From NCBI RefSeq assembly GCF_000002985.6, contig NC_003281.10, positions 2,604,001 to 2,668,000 of the forward strand: a stretch of DNA of 64,000 bases, read 5' to 3'. The notes under the pieces were generated by a model that had not been told where the DNA came from, ran no database searches, and saw nothing but the letters and a program-made list of their open reading frames with translations. The stretch comes from Caenorhabditis elegans. Lineage: Eukaryota; Nematoda; Chromadorea; Rhabditida; Rhabditidae. Positions 1 to 11,000 of this stretch are shown here, one piece after another (position 1 is the first letter of the stretch; each line of letters opens with the position of its first letter). The position numbers and the translations under genes were made by a program.

Positions 1-879
1 TTTCCCAAAAATCTCTGTAAAAACCACATAATCTACTAATAATCTACACGAAAAAAGGTACCGTTCGAAATTTAATCGAAATCCAATAATCCGAAAAAAT
101 CGATATAAATTGAATAGCGACGACATTTAATAATAGAATAGTTTTTTGCTCCATTTTTCCCTTTTTGAGCCCCAAAAAAAAACATAAAAAAGTTGAGCTT
201 CTCCCTTCTTCTCGCCACTAATTCAGTTTATTCAGAGATATGGGATCTCGAAAGTTTGCTGAGAATATTCCGGATATCTTCTCTCAAGAAGAAAAAGAAG
301 AAGCTCTAGGAGCTCGAGGAGCAGAAAATTCAAATTCCACGGAGCTTTTGAGTTGGATGAGAAACGATGAAATTGGACGGAATTCTGTGATGGATGGACC
401 ATTTGGAGCAAGAAAAGGTGCTGAAAATGCACGATTTGTGATACAGATTACAGAGAAAAACCGGGAATTTCTTTTAAAAAATCTGAAAAAAACTGATTTT
501 TTGAAGAAAAATTTCCAGACAATTTCAAAAGTTTTATTCTCAAAAAAAAAGTTGTTCAGAAAAATTTTTAAACATTTTTTGGAATTATTTCCAAACAGTT
601 TCTGAATTAAAAAAAAACGGAAATTTTCCAATTTTCTGGAAAAATACATACTTTTTTCGAGATTGCCAAAAAAAGTGGAAATTTCTCGGAAAAAAATAAA
701 CAGTTTTTTTTTCAAAAAAATTGGATTTTTCGGGAAAAAAAAATCCGACAAGTCTTGAAATGAAAAAAATTCAGAAGAAAAATGTAGAACTTATCTAGAA
801 GAAAAATTCGGTTTGAAAGTACAGTACCCTTTAAAGACGCATACTTTTTTGTATTTATCAAAAATTAGGCTTGGGCCTT

Positions 880-914
<35 letters not shown>

Positions 915-1135
915 TAGGCTTAGCTTAGACTTGGGCTTAGAAAAATGAGAAATTCCCAAAAATTCTTAAAAATCCAGAAAAAAATGTCCATGAAATTTTT
1001 TTTTGTCGGAAATTTTCAAAAAGTATCGAAATTTTTTTCCAAAAATTGCTTAAGCTCAGGGAAAAAGAGAAATTCGTGGAAATTCTTCGGAAATTAAAAA
1101 AAAATGTAAAAAAAAAATAATAAAAATTTCGGAAA
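1..1135 (+). repeat. Upstream copy of tandem duplication (promoter, exon 1 and start of intron 1 of the desulfurase-thiolase gene)
   Basis: This stretch is nearly the same as 3782-5060. The shared part starts at or before the window edge and ends near 1135, where both copies read GAAATTTC and then diverge. It carries the same upstream block, the same splice acceptor before an ATG, the same first exon and the same TTAGGC/TCAGGC-like stretch at 868-930. The copies differ by small indels and substitutions in intron sequence, by a longer TCAGGC run here, and by a few changes in the exon. Confidence 0.9.
240..417 (+). pseudogene. Duplicated first exon of the desulfurase-thiolase gene (orphan or alternative first exon)
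   Basis: The ATG at 240 opens 59 codons plus one base, ending at a GT donor (GAAAAG/GTGCTG), exactly as in the exon at 4019-4196. The deduced peptide differs at one visible position: Asn here and Lys there, in IGRxSVMDG. The reading frame is intact. The nearest downstream acceptor (1195) is in the wrong phase: joining here gives a stop after eight codons. The exon would join the acceptor at 5089 in frame, so it could be an alternative first exon reaching over the FTH-like gene, or a dead duplicate. The sequence alone does not decide. Confidence 0.6.
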
Positions 1136-1229
1136 TTTCATCGACACGTATGTTTTGAAAAATTGAGATAAATATTTGTAAATTTTTGATTTCAGGATTC
1201 CACTCGCTGAAACATCCCTGAAGACTATC

Positions 1230-2467
1230 ATGAAAGTCTATGAGCATTCTAGAAAATTCAATACGGTGCTTCTGAAAATTCGCAATGATTGGTTGTTTCA
1301 ATTCGAAATAGATAATGAACGCTTTGAATTCGGGAGAAAAGGTGAAGGATGGCTGCCTTTGATACGTAAAAATACTGCTTTATTCGATGATGATGGATTC
1401 TACAAAATTTACAATTTTTTATTCTACATGTATAGCGAAAAACAAAAATCATTGGAAAACCTAACCGTCTCATTTTTCCACTTGAACTCTGCCGACTCAA
1501 ATGGACTGGGTGCTTCTGTCCTCGAAACTATTTTGTTTCAAATCGAGAGTTTTACGAAATTGTTCAAACTGACGAATGTGAAAATGGATGGCCTTACAGT
1601 GACAGATTGTATACGTCTGTTGAAAAAATTTGATCGAGATTTGTTGGAGAATATATTGATGAATTATTGTAAAAATCAAATGGAAGAAGATGAATTCAAA
1701 TCGTTGGCTGAGGTGGAGTGAGACCTTGTATTCTTCATTATTAATTTGTTTTTATCGTTGCAGGTTGTAAATGAATTTAATTGCTTGAATTCCATGGAAA
1801 TCGTAGGAATTGTTAGACCAGACAAGAATGCTGCGACATCTTCCACCTGGGACAAACATTTCGATAATTCGAAATATGAAGTTAAAACCACGGATTACTC
1901 GTGGAAACTGTTCAGAAATAGTGAGTAATTTATTTGACAATTGAAATTTTATTTAATCTCTGAAGCCATTCCACCCGTGTCATGTAATTTTTTTCTTAAA
2001 AAATATTCAGAAATTTTGAAATATTTTCAGAATTTTTGGATTTTTTTCTTCAAAAATTATCTGAACAATATTCAGAATTTTTTAATCCGAAATCTGAAAA
2101 ATTTCCAAAAATCTAGAAAAAAGTTTTTTCGTAGGAAAAAAAGAAAAAGTTGAAGATTTTTCCGATAGTAATTTTTTTTGTCAAAAATTTTCTGAAAAAA
2201 ATCCGGAAAAATTTTAATTTTTTTAGAACTTTCGAGATTATTTTAATCCGAAAATTTCCCAGAAATTTTTCTGAAAATCTGAAAAATTTCCTAAATATTT
2301 TTGTAGTAAAAAAATGAAAATTTTGATAAGAAATGTTTTTCAAAACTACAAAAAAAAAAAGTTTTTTTTTTTTAAGTCTAAAAAAAATTTTGAAATTTTT
2401 TTTCTAAAATTCAATATTTTCAGAATTCTCCAACTCAACTCACCAACACAAAGCTCATCTGTACTGA
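1230..2467 (+). CDS. FTH/DUF38-like protein without an F-box (possible pseudogene)
   Basis: The model has exons 1230-1712, 1764-1920 and 2424-2467, about 227 residues. The acceptor-like TTTCAG at 1190-1195 could be a trans-splice site or an exon boundary; the frame is open from 1197 and the first ATG is at 1230. The pattern of an ILFQIESFTKLFKL-like segment followed by a leucine-rich helix at about residues 120-150 resembles the FTH/DUF38 half of nematode F-box proteins, which vary rapidly within families. The N-terminal F-box usual in that family is absent, and none was found between 420 and 1190. The first donor (GAG/GTGGAG) is weak; the stronger GTGAG five bases on would bring a stop. It lies directly downstream of the duplicated 5' end of the neighbouring gene. 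Homology is moderate and intactness uncertain. Confidence 0.5.
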
Positions 2468-3545
2468 TCCACTTCGCTATTAATATCATCGATATCCTTC
2501 TGAAAATTAACCTATTTGAAATTAAATTATTTTTTCCCATTTTTTTTTGTTCTTTTTTCTCAATTAATATCAGTCACTATTACCTGATATATCATTACAT
2601 TGACGAAAAAGATTGGAGTGTTGAATCTGATTTGATAGGCGAAGTTGGCAGTTTGGAGGCGGTGTCTTGAAAATTTTAAAATAAAAAAAAAGCTTTAAAA
2701 AAAATTGAATTAAGCCAAAAAAAAATAAAATTTCGGAAAAATTTTCGGATTTAAAAAATTAAAGAAAAATTTGTTTCAGTATTTTTTAATAAAAAAAATC
2801 CAAAAGTTCTAGAAATATTTAAATCTTTTCAAACAAGAAAAATTCAAATTTTAATAGTATCCGAAAATTTATTTTTTGAATTTTTTCTGAAAAACTCCTG
2901 AATACTTTCAGAGAAAAATATAAATTTCCGGAAGTTTAAAAAGTTCTGAAAATATCAGAAAAATCTGAATTTTTTTAAATTTTGGGCTTTTTGAATTAAT
3001 TTTTTTGAAAATTTGGCGATTTAATATCAGAAAAATTCGAATTTTTTTTTGATTTTTCCTAAAATTTCTAATAAATTTTTTGGGATTTTCAAAAGAAAGC
3101 TGGAAGTTTCCAAAATTTTCAAATTATTTATTTCAAAATTTTCTGACAATTCTGAAAAAAATTTGTTGGAATTTTCGAAAAATCCGATTTTTTTTTGAAA
3201 ATTTCTGAAAAAATCAAAAAAAAATTCGCTTTATTTAATTTTAGAAAAAAAATTCAAAACGAACCCGAAAGTTCTCAGAATTTCCGAAAAAAAAATTTTG
3301 AAATTTTTTTTTGCGTTTTTTGAAACATTTTAGAAGAAATTAGGGAATTTTTTGGGTTTTATTTTTTAATTTTAGGCTTTTCCAAAAAAATAAAATTGGA
3401 ATTTTTTTTCGCCTTTTTCAAAAGAAAATCGGCTAATTTTTTTTTAAATTTACGAAAAATTCTGAAAAAATTTTAAATTTGTCAAAAAAAAAAGAAAAAA
3501 ATCAGGAAATTTTCAATTTCAATCCAAACTTTTTAAAATTTTTTT
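2468..3545. other. AT-rich stretch without a recognised gene
   Basis: This holds long A and T runs of intron-like composition (AAAATTTTC and TTTTTTGAAAA words). I see no exon flanked by convincing splice sites. Confidence 0.6.
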
Positions 3546-3548
3546 GTT

Positions 3549-3764
3549 ACTAGTCCTAAATCACCCCGCCACTTTTTTCTTTAAATTTAAATAAATTTTC
3601 AAATAAAAACGTGTGGAGTTTTTGTATTTTAAGGCTTAGGAAATAACCATTTTTAAGCCTAAAGATGGAAAATGGACATCACGTTTTATTAAAATGGATA
3701 ATATTGAAATGAGGGGAAATAATACACAAATAAAAAAAAGTGGCGGGGTGATTTAGGACTAGTA
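3549..3764. mobile_element. Small TIR element (MITE) at the duplication junction
   Basis: The left end CTAGTCCTAAATCACCCCGC, running on into CACTTTTTT, is repeated inverted at the right end (AAAAAAGTGGCGGGGTGATT, then TAGGACTAG). The two ends enclose about 160 bp of non-coding DNA. The flanks are consistent with a TA target duplication, as in mariner-type MITEs. It ends about 17 bp before the second copy of the duplicated segment. Confidence 0.8.
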
Positions 3765-3781
3765 CCATTTTTTTAAATAAA

Positions 3782-5060
3782 ATTTCCCAAAAATCTCTGT
3801 AAAAACCACATAATCTACTAATAATCTACACGAAAAAAGGTACCGTTCGAAATTTAATCGAAATCCAATAATCGGAAAAAATCGATATAAATTGAATAGC
3901 GACGACATTTAATAATAGAATAGTTTTTTGCTCCATTTTTCCCTTTTTGAGCCCCAAAAAAAAACATAAAAAAGTTGAGCTTCTCCTTCTTCTCACCACT
4001 AATTCAGTTTATTCAGATATGGGATCTCGAAAGTTTGCTGAGAATATTCCGGATATCTTCTCTCAAGAAGAAAAAGAAGAAGCTCTAGGAGCTCGAGGAG
4101 CAGAAAATTCAAATTCCACGGAGCTTTTAAGTTGGATGAGAAACGATGAAATTGGACGGAAGTCTGTTATGGATGGACCATTTGGAGCAAGAAAAGGTGC
4201 TGAAAATGCACGATTTGTGATAAATTACAAGAAAAAGCGGGAATTCTTCAAAAATTCTGAAAAAAATTGTTTTCCCATTTTTCGGAAAAAATACATATTT
4301 TTTTTGAGAGTGACGAAAAAATTGGAAATTTCTCGGAAAAGAATTCTAGACACTTTTATTCAAAAAATTCGTATTTTTCAGGAAAAAAAACCCGAAAATA
4401 GTAGACTTTTTTATTTAAAAAAAATAGAAAGTTGCAGAAAAAAACCCGAGAATTTTCTAAATTTTCACAAAAATCCAGTAATCGCTAGGAAAATTCTGGA
4501 AATTTCTGAAAGTTGAAAAAAAAATCAGAAAATTGATCAAAAATTTTTTTTGCAATTTTCTAAAAAATCCAGATTTAAAAAATGTACTTTCATCGAAAAA
4601 ATTGAATATTGAGAAAAATTCGGTTTTTTTCCAGATTTTCAGCACAAAAATATTGAAATCTTTTGAATTTTTAGGAAAAAACAGTAAAAAATTCCAAAAA
4701 ATTGGATTTTCGGGAGTACAGTACTCTTTAAAGGCGCATACTTTTTTGTATTTATCAAAAATTAGGCTTGGGCCTTAGGCTCAGGCTCAGGCTTAGGCTT
4801 AGCTTAGACTTGGGCTTAGAAAAATGAGAAATTCCCAAAAATTCTTAAAAATCCAGAAAAAAAAATGTCCATAAAATTTTTAGAAAAGTCTTGGAATTTT
4901 AAGGATGTCTTTGTCGGAAATTTTCAAAAAGTATCGAAATGTTTTTCCAAAAATTTCATAAAAATTGCTTAAGCTCAGGGAAAAAGAGAAATTCGTGGAA
5001 ATTCTTCGGAAATTAAAAAAAATGAAAAAAAAAATAATAAAAATTTCGGAAATTTCAGAA
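3782..5060 (+). repeat. Downstream copy of the tandem duplication
   Basis: This is the second copy of the segment described at 1-1135. It contains the expressed-looking first exon (4019-4196) and most of intron 1 of the fusion gene. It includes a shorter TTAGGC/TCAGGC run at 4764-4820 and ends shortly before exon 2 at 5090. Confidence 0.9.
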
Positions 5061-8000
5061 AGTTTTTCAAAAATTATTATATTTTCCAGTGACTTACTGT
5101 GACTATACAGCAAGTGCCCGTGCATTCACCTCCATCGAAACATACATTCAACACGAAGTCCTTCCATTCTACGGAAATACTCATAGCTCCGTTACAGTAA
5201 CCGCCGAGCAAACGACACTTTTCATGCACGAAGCGAGACAAGAAATCCGTGCATTCAGTGGATGTGGTGATCAGGATTCTGTAATATTTACTGGAAGTGG
5301 ATCAACTTGTGCTGTTGAGCTTCTTGTTCATTTAATGAGTGATGGGAAGGATGATGAAGAAGTTATAGTGGTACATTCCAGTCAAGAACATCATAGTAAT
5401 CTTCTGCCGTGGCGGAAAATTGCAAAAGAATGCAGAAATATTGAAGAGCTCGAGAATGGACAGATTGACTTGGTGCATTTGCAAAATGTGCTCAAAGGCA
5501 AGCATTTTGCTATGGAATTACTTACAGAAAATTACGAAAAATTTTAATGGCTGTATTTTTAGAAGAATAAAAAAGAAACACTCCAAAATTTTCAGAAAAA
5601 AAATTCTGGACTTCTCTGAAAATTTTCCTAATGGGGTTATTCAAGTAATGTAGCAAAATGTATTAAAATACATGTTTTTAAGTATTTTAACAGTTGTGAC
5701 GTAATTTTTCTACACTTTTTTAAATTTTCCGACACTACTTGAATAACCCCATAAAATTAAACAAAAAACTGGGAATTTTATTTTGAAAATTTCAGAAAAT
5801 TCGAAATTCTGAAAAAAACTTTATTTACCTTTTTAGAAAAAAATCTGTAATTTCTCAACAAAAAAACTAGGATTTTTAAAAAAATATTCTGGAAATTTTG
5901 TATTCTTTCAGAAAAAAAAATTAGTTTTCAGAAAAATTACAAAAAATTTCAAAATTCTCCAAAAAAAGCCAATTATTTTTCCAATTTTCGGGAAAAAAAT
6001 TTATCGCAAAAATTCTAAAAATATGTATTACTAAAAATTAAATATTTTAAAACAATATTCAACAAAAAAAAACCGAAAAATAAATAAATTTCCCAAAGTT
6101 TTCAATTTTTTCAGAAAAAAAAAAGTTATCTAAAATTTAAAAAACATTCGATTTTTTCCGATTCTCCAAAAAAACATAGTTTTTATTCTGAAAAAAAAAT
6201 TGAAAAATTCCTAAAAATCCTATGAAAAATTGAAATTTTTTTGGAAATAATCAAAGAATTGCAGATTTTTTTAATGAAAATACGTAAAATCGCTAATTTT
6301 TTATAACAATTCTCAAAAATTACTGATTTTTCTTTTCTTTTTTTTAAAGCTCACAAATTTTCTATTTTATTTGGCATTTTAATGAATTTTTTAAATTAAA
6401 AAATTCCAGAAAAACCCTGCGGTATTTCGAATTTTTTGATAATTCTTTTTTTTGATAAAAAATCTGAAATTTTCAAAAGAATTATTGGAAAAATACAAAA
6501 TATATCTGAATTTCAGAGAATCTGAATTGTAATTCCGAAAAAAAAAATTTTTGTTATAAAAAAAATCCGCGATTTTCCGAATTTTTCAAAGAAAAAAACC
6601 ACTTTTTTGAAAATCAAAAAACATTTTTCAAAAAATTCCTTTAAAAAATCTATCCATTTCCATATTTTTTAAAACAATTTTCCAGAAATCCGAGAATCCC
6701 ATGGATCTATCAAAATCATCGGAACATTCTGTGCAGCCTCCAACCTTACCGGAATCCTAATCGATATTCAAAATGTCACAAAAATTCTGAAAATGTTCGA
6801 TGCAATTGCGATTTGGGATTTTGCATCGGCGGCTCCATATATTCCAATTTTAGTTAATGGTACATACCCATTGGATGCAGTTTTCTTCTCGGGACACAAA
6901 TTTCCAGGCGGTGTCAGCTCTCCGGGTGTTCTGATTGTCAAAAAATCGATAATTCAGGCGACTAAGCCGAAGAGAATTGGTGGTGGAACGGTTTTCTTTG
7001 TACGTATTGAAAAATTGAATCAATTCGTAAATCGACACGACTATGTGTCGATTTACGCAGCTTGTGTACTCCACGAGGAGAAGGAAATCAAATTATTGAT
7101 TTTTCAGGAAAATCCCCAAAAAAATTGGGAATTTTTACAAAAAAAATCTCAAAAAACAAGAGAATTTACAGATTTTCTCGAGAATTCTTTGAAAAATTAC
7201 CCTATTTTTTGGAAAATACAAAAAATGTTTTAAAATTACTATTTTTTTGGAAATAATAAAAAAATCGTGGATTTTTTAGCAAAAATTTTAAAAAATCCCC
7301 AATTTTTTTATGGAAAAGTATTTGTAAATTGCAGTTGTTCGGAGAAAAATAATAAAAAATCACTGATTTTTCTTGAAAATATATTCCTAGAATTTTCTAA
7401 TAATTTTTATAAGAATTTTCAGAAAAATCCTCTTTTTTTTGGCATTTTAAAAAAATTTGGAAATCAAAATTTTCCAGAAACCCCCCAAAAAATTTTTCTC
7501 AATGTATGTAAGAATTTTTTGAAAAAAAACCACCAATTTCCGAATTTTTCAAAGAAAAAAGCCTCTTTTTTGAGAAAATTCTTTAAAGGGGGAGTAGAGT
7601 TTGTGATGAAATATATGTTTCTGACTCTAATTTTGCCCCTGATGCCGAATATCGATGTGAAAAAATTCAAAAAAATTTCCCTGATTTTATATTAATTTTT
7701 AAAATCCGAAAATTCATTGGATGCCTATATGTGAGTTTTCAAACGCTGAATTTTCCCGCCAGAGACGCCCCGCCCACGAAACCGTGCCGCAGGTGTGGGT
7801 TTACGGGATGAATATTTTCCTTCTATTTTTATTTGATTTTATACCGATTTTCGTCGATTTTTCTCATTTTTTCGCTGTTTTATATTGAAATTTTTGTTAT
7901 TTCTCTTAAATTATGCCTTTCTATTGATGAAATGCACAAAATTCCATGAAAAATTCCATTTTCAGCACAAATTCGACGGGAAACAAGGTGGAGTCAACCG

Positions 8001-11000
8001 TGGACAATAAATCTATTACTTATTCGTGTGTAATGCTTTTGTTTTTTAGACAAAACAAGTAAATTTATTATAAGACTGTTTATATTCAATAAACTTTACA
8101 AAAAAAACATTTTTGGGTAAAAAAACTACAAAAATCGAAGATTGTCCTCGGGAGCGCGACGAATCAACGTGTTCCGGATAACTGAAATGTTAAATGTTTG
8201 TATTAATGTGGAGAACTTTCGTTATTGAGATTTATAAAGAGACTATTGATAAGCACTAGGATTAAAATAGGAAGTTTAATTTAATTTATTACGATAGTAA
8301 GATATTTGCCGAATAAGTCGACATACTGATGATTTTTAGGATGTTTCAGGCTGAATTATTTAGCGATTCTTACTTTTCAATTGTTTTTTAAATAATATTT
8401 TCTATAAGAAGTGCTTTCTTTCCAAAAAATCGTCGTGTCTCCGCGATTTTCCTCGTTTTCCGTCGAATTTGTGCTGAAAATGGAATTTTTCATGGAATTT
8501 TGTGCATTTCATCAATAGAAAGGCATAATTTAAGAGAAATAACAAAAATTTCAATATAAAACAGCGAAAAAATGAGAAAAATCGACGAAAATCGGTATAA
8601 AATAAAATAAAAATAGAAGGAAAATATTCACCTCGTAAACCCACACCTGCGGCACGGTTTCGTGGGCGGGGCGTCTCTGGCGGGAAAATTCAGCGTTTGA
8701 AAACTCACATATAGGCATCCAATTAATTTTCGGATTTTAAAAATTAATATAAAATCAGGGAAATTTTTTTGAATTTTTTCACATCGATATTCGGCATCAG
8801 GGGCAAAATTAGAGTCAGAAACATATATTTCCCCACAAACTCTACTCCCCCTTTAAGAATTTGATTAATTTTTCCAATTTTTTTTTGACAAAAAACTGTA
8901 ATTTTTCGGAATTTTTTAAAAATCATTTTTTTTTGTGCATTTTTTTGAAAATTTTCCGGAAAAACCACAATTCTTTGAAAATTAGAAAAAAAAACAAGTT
9001 TTCTTTTTGAATTTAAAATAAAATCTGCAATTTTATTTCGAAAAATGTATTTTTTAATTTCTTTAAAGATAAAAAAAAACAATATTCCCAATTTTTTTTT
9101 ACATTAAAAAATTTTTAATGGAATTTTTTTTCACTTTTTACAAAAATTTCAAAAAATTCTCAATTTCAGGTGAATTCCACAGACGAATGGTATTTGAAAG
9201 AAGTTGAACATCGAGAAGAAGGTGGCACTGCTGATGCAGTTGGAGCTGTCCGATTGGCAATGGCTGTGAAAATGAAACGATCAATTGGAGAGGATACCAT
9301 TAAAAATCTCGAATCCTCAATTTCACATCTCGTCCTTCAGAAGATCAGAACCATTGAGAATCTTGTACTTCTCGGTCCATCGGTCGTAGATCATCGTCTC
9401 CCAGTATTCTCATTCCTAATTCGTGATCCTCAAAGTCAACTGTTCTTCCATCATAATTATATTTCTGTTCTGTTAAATGATCTTTTTGGAATTCAAACTC
9501 GTGCTGGATGTATGTGTGCTGGTCCGTATTCTCAGAAGCTTCTCGGAATCGATGAAGAGCTGTCACAGAGATTTGTGAGCGCAATTCAAGAATCACCAGA
9601 TCTCGATAGAACACACCTCCGGCGGCAAGCTGAATACTCGCAACAGGAATTCCTGAGACCTGGATTCACGAGAATCTCGTTTCCTTATTTTTTCAAGATG
9701 GCGGAAGTCGATGAGATTTTGGAGGCTATTCGATTTATTGCAAAACATGCGGCCGACTTTTTGCACTTGGTAGGAGCCTTGTGTCGATTTACGCAAATTG
9801 TGTACTCCACGAGGAGAAGTATTTTTTAAAGCCACGTGGTGCTAGGCTGTCCCATCACGGTTTGATCTACAAAAAATGCGGGAATTTTTTGTCCAAAAAA
9901 TGTGATGTCAGCCATGCGAACTCTGCGTCTCTTCTCCCGCATTTTTTGTAGATCTACGTAGATCAAGCCAAAATGAGATACTCTGGCACCACGTGAAACG
10001 AGAAAAATTACCGATTTTTTCCGAAAATTTTTTTTTTCAAAATTCAAAAAACAACCAATTTTTCCGGAAATTATTTTTAAAAAATACACTTTTTTTTTCA
10101 GAAAAATTCAAAAATTGAAGATTTTTCTGAAAATTCTCAAAAAAAAAAATTGAGACAGTAGAATTTCTGAATTTTCACTGAAATTTCTGGAATTCTCGGA
10201 AATTTGGTTGAATTTCTTCGAAAATGCTCAAATTTTCATGAAAATTAAACATTTCCGTTCATTTTTCCATTTATTCCAATAAATTCTATCAATTTTCAGA
10301 CAATTATAGAGAAGTTATAGTAAAATTTGTACAAAACCTTCAAAAATTCCGAAAATTTGGAGAATTTTAGAACAAAGCAATTTTTGGCGAATTTTCAAAA
10401 TTTTTTCGTACATAGAAAAAAATTTAAAATTCTCAATTTTTTGAGAATTTTCCCAAAAAAATCCGCAATTTTTTGGGAATTTTTGGAAAAATCGACAATT
10501 TCCATAAATTCAATTTTTCGAATTTTCTCAAAAAAAATTCTTTACATTTTTGAGAATGAAAATTTTGTGATAGTAGATCATAATCTCTCCAATTTCAGTA
10601 CCAAGTAAACTGTGAGACCGGTGAATGGCATCATCAAAATCAACGAGTATTTCATGGAAGACGATGGCTCGGACATGTTCAATTCACCCCAACCGGCCTG
10701 AAAACTAAGCCTTTGGCTGTTCCAGAAGTGCCTGATATGAAGAAATGCCTGGAAGCGGCAAAAGTGTTGGCTCAAGAGTCGTCGGATGCTCTGAATATCT
10801 CGAAAATTCCAGATGGAAGACTGGCGATTAATTCGGAATATCACGAACTTCGGTGGTTTGTTCTTCCGATTGAGGTGGCTGAAGCTCGAGCTGGACGGGC
10901 GGTTTCATTTCCGATGTGTGTGATTAAACCGAGAAAGTATACAGAAGAAGCTTCACATCAAGAAATTCCATCCGAGCAGCATCAAGAAGCTCCGCAAGAA

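Noticed and set aside
1196..1300. A fused protein from the duplicated first exon (240-417) straight into the FTH-like exon at 1196
   Set aside because: The splice phase does not match: the joined frame reaches a stop after about eight codons.
8402..9091. Minus-strand frames of 80 and 115 codons
   Set aside because: They lie in the arms of the foldback element, and near-identical frames appear in the opposite arm on the other strand.
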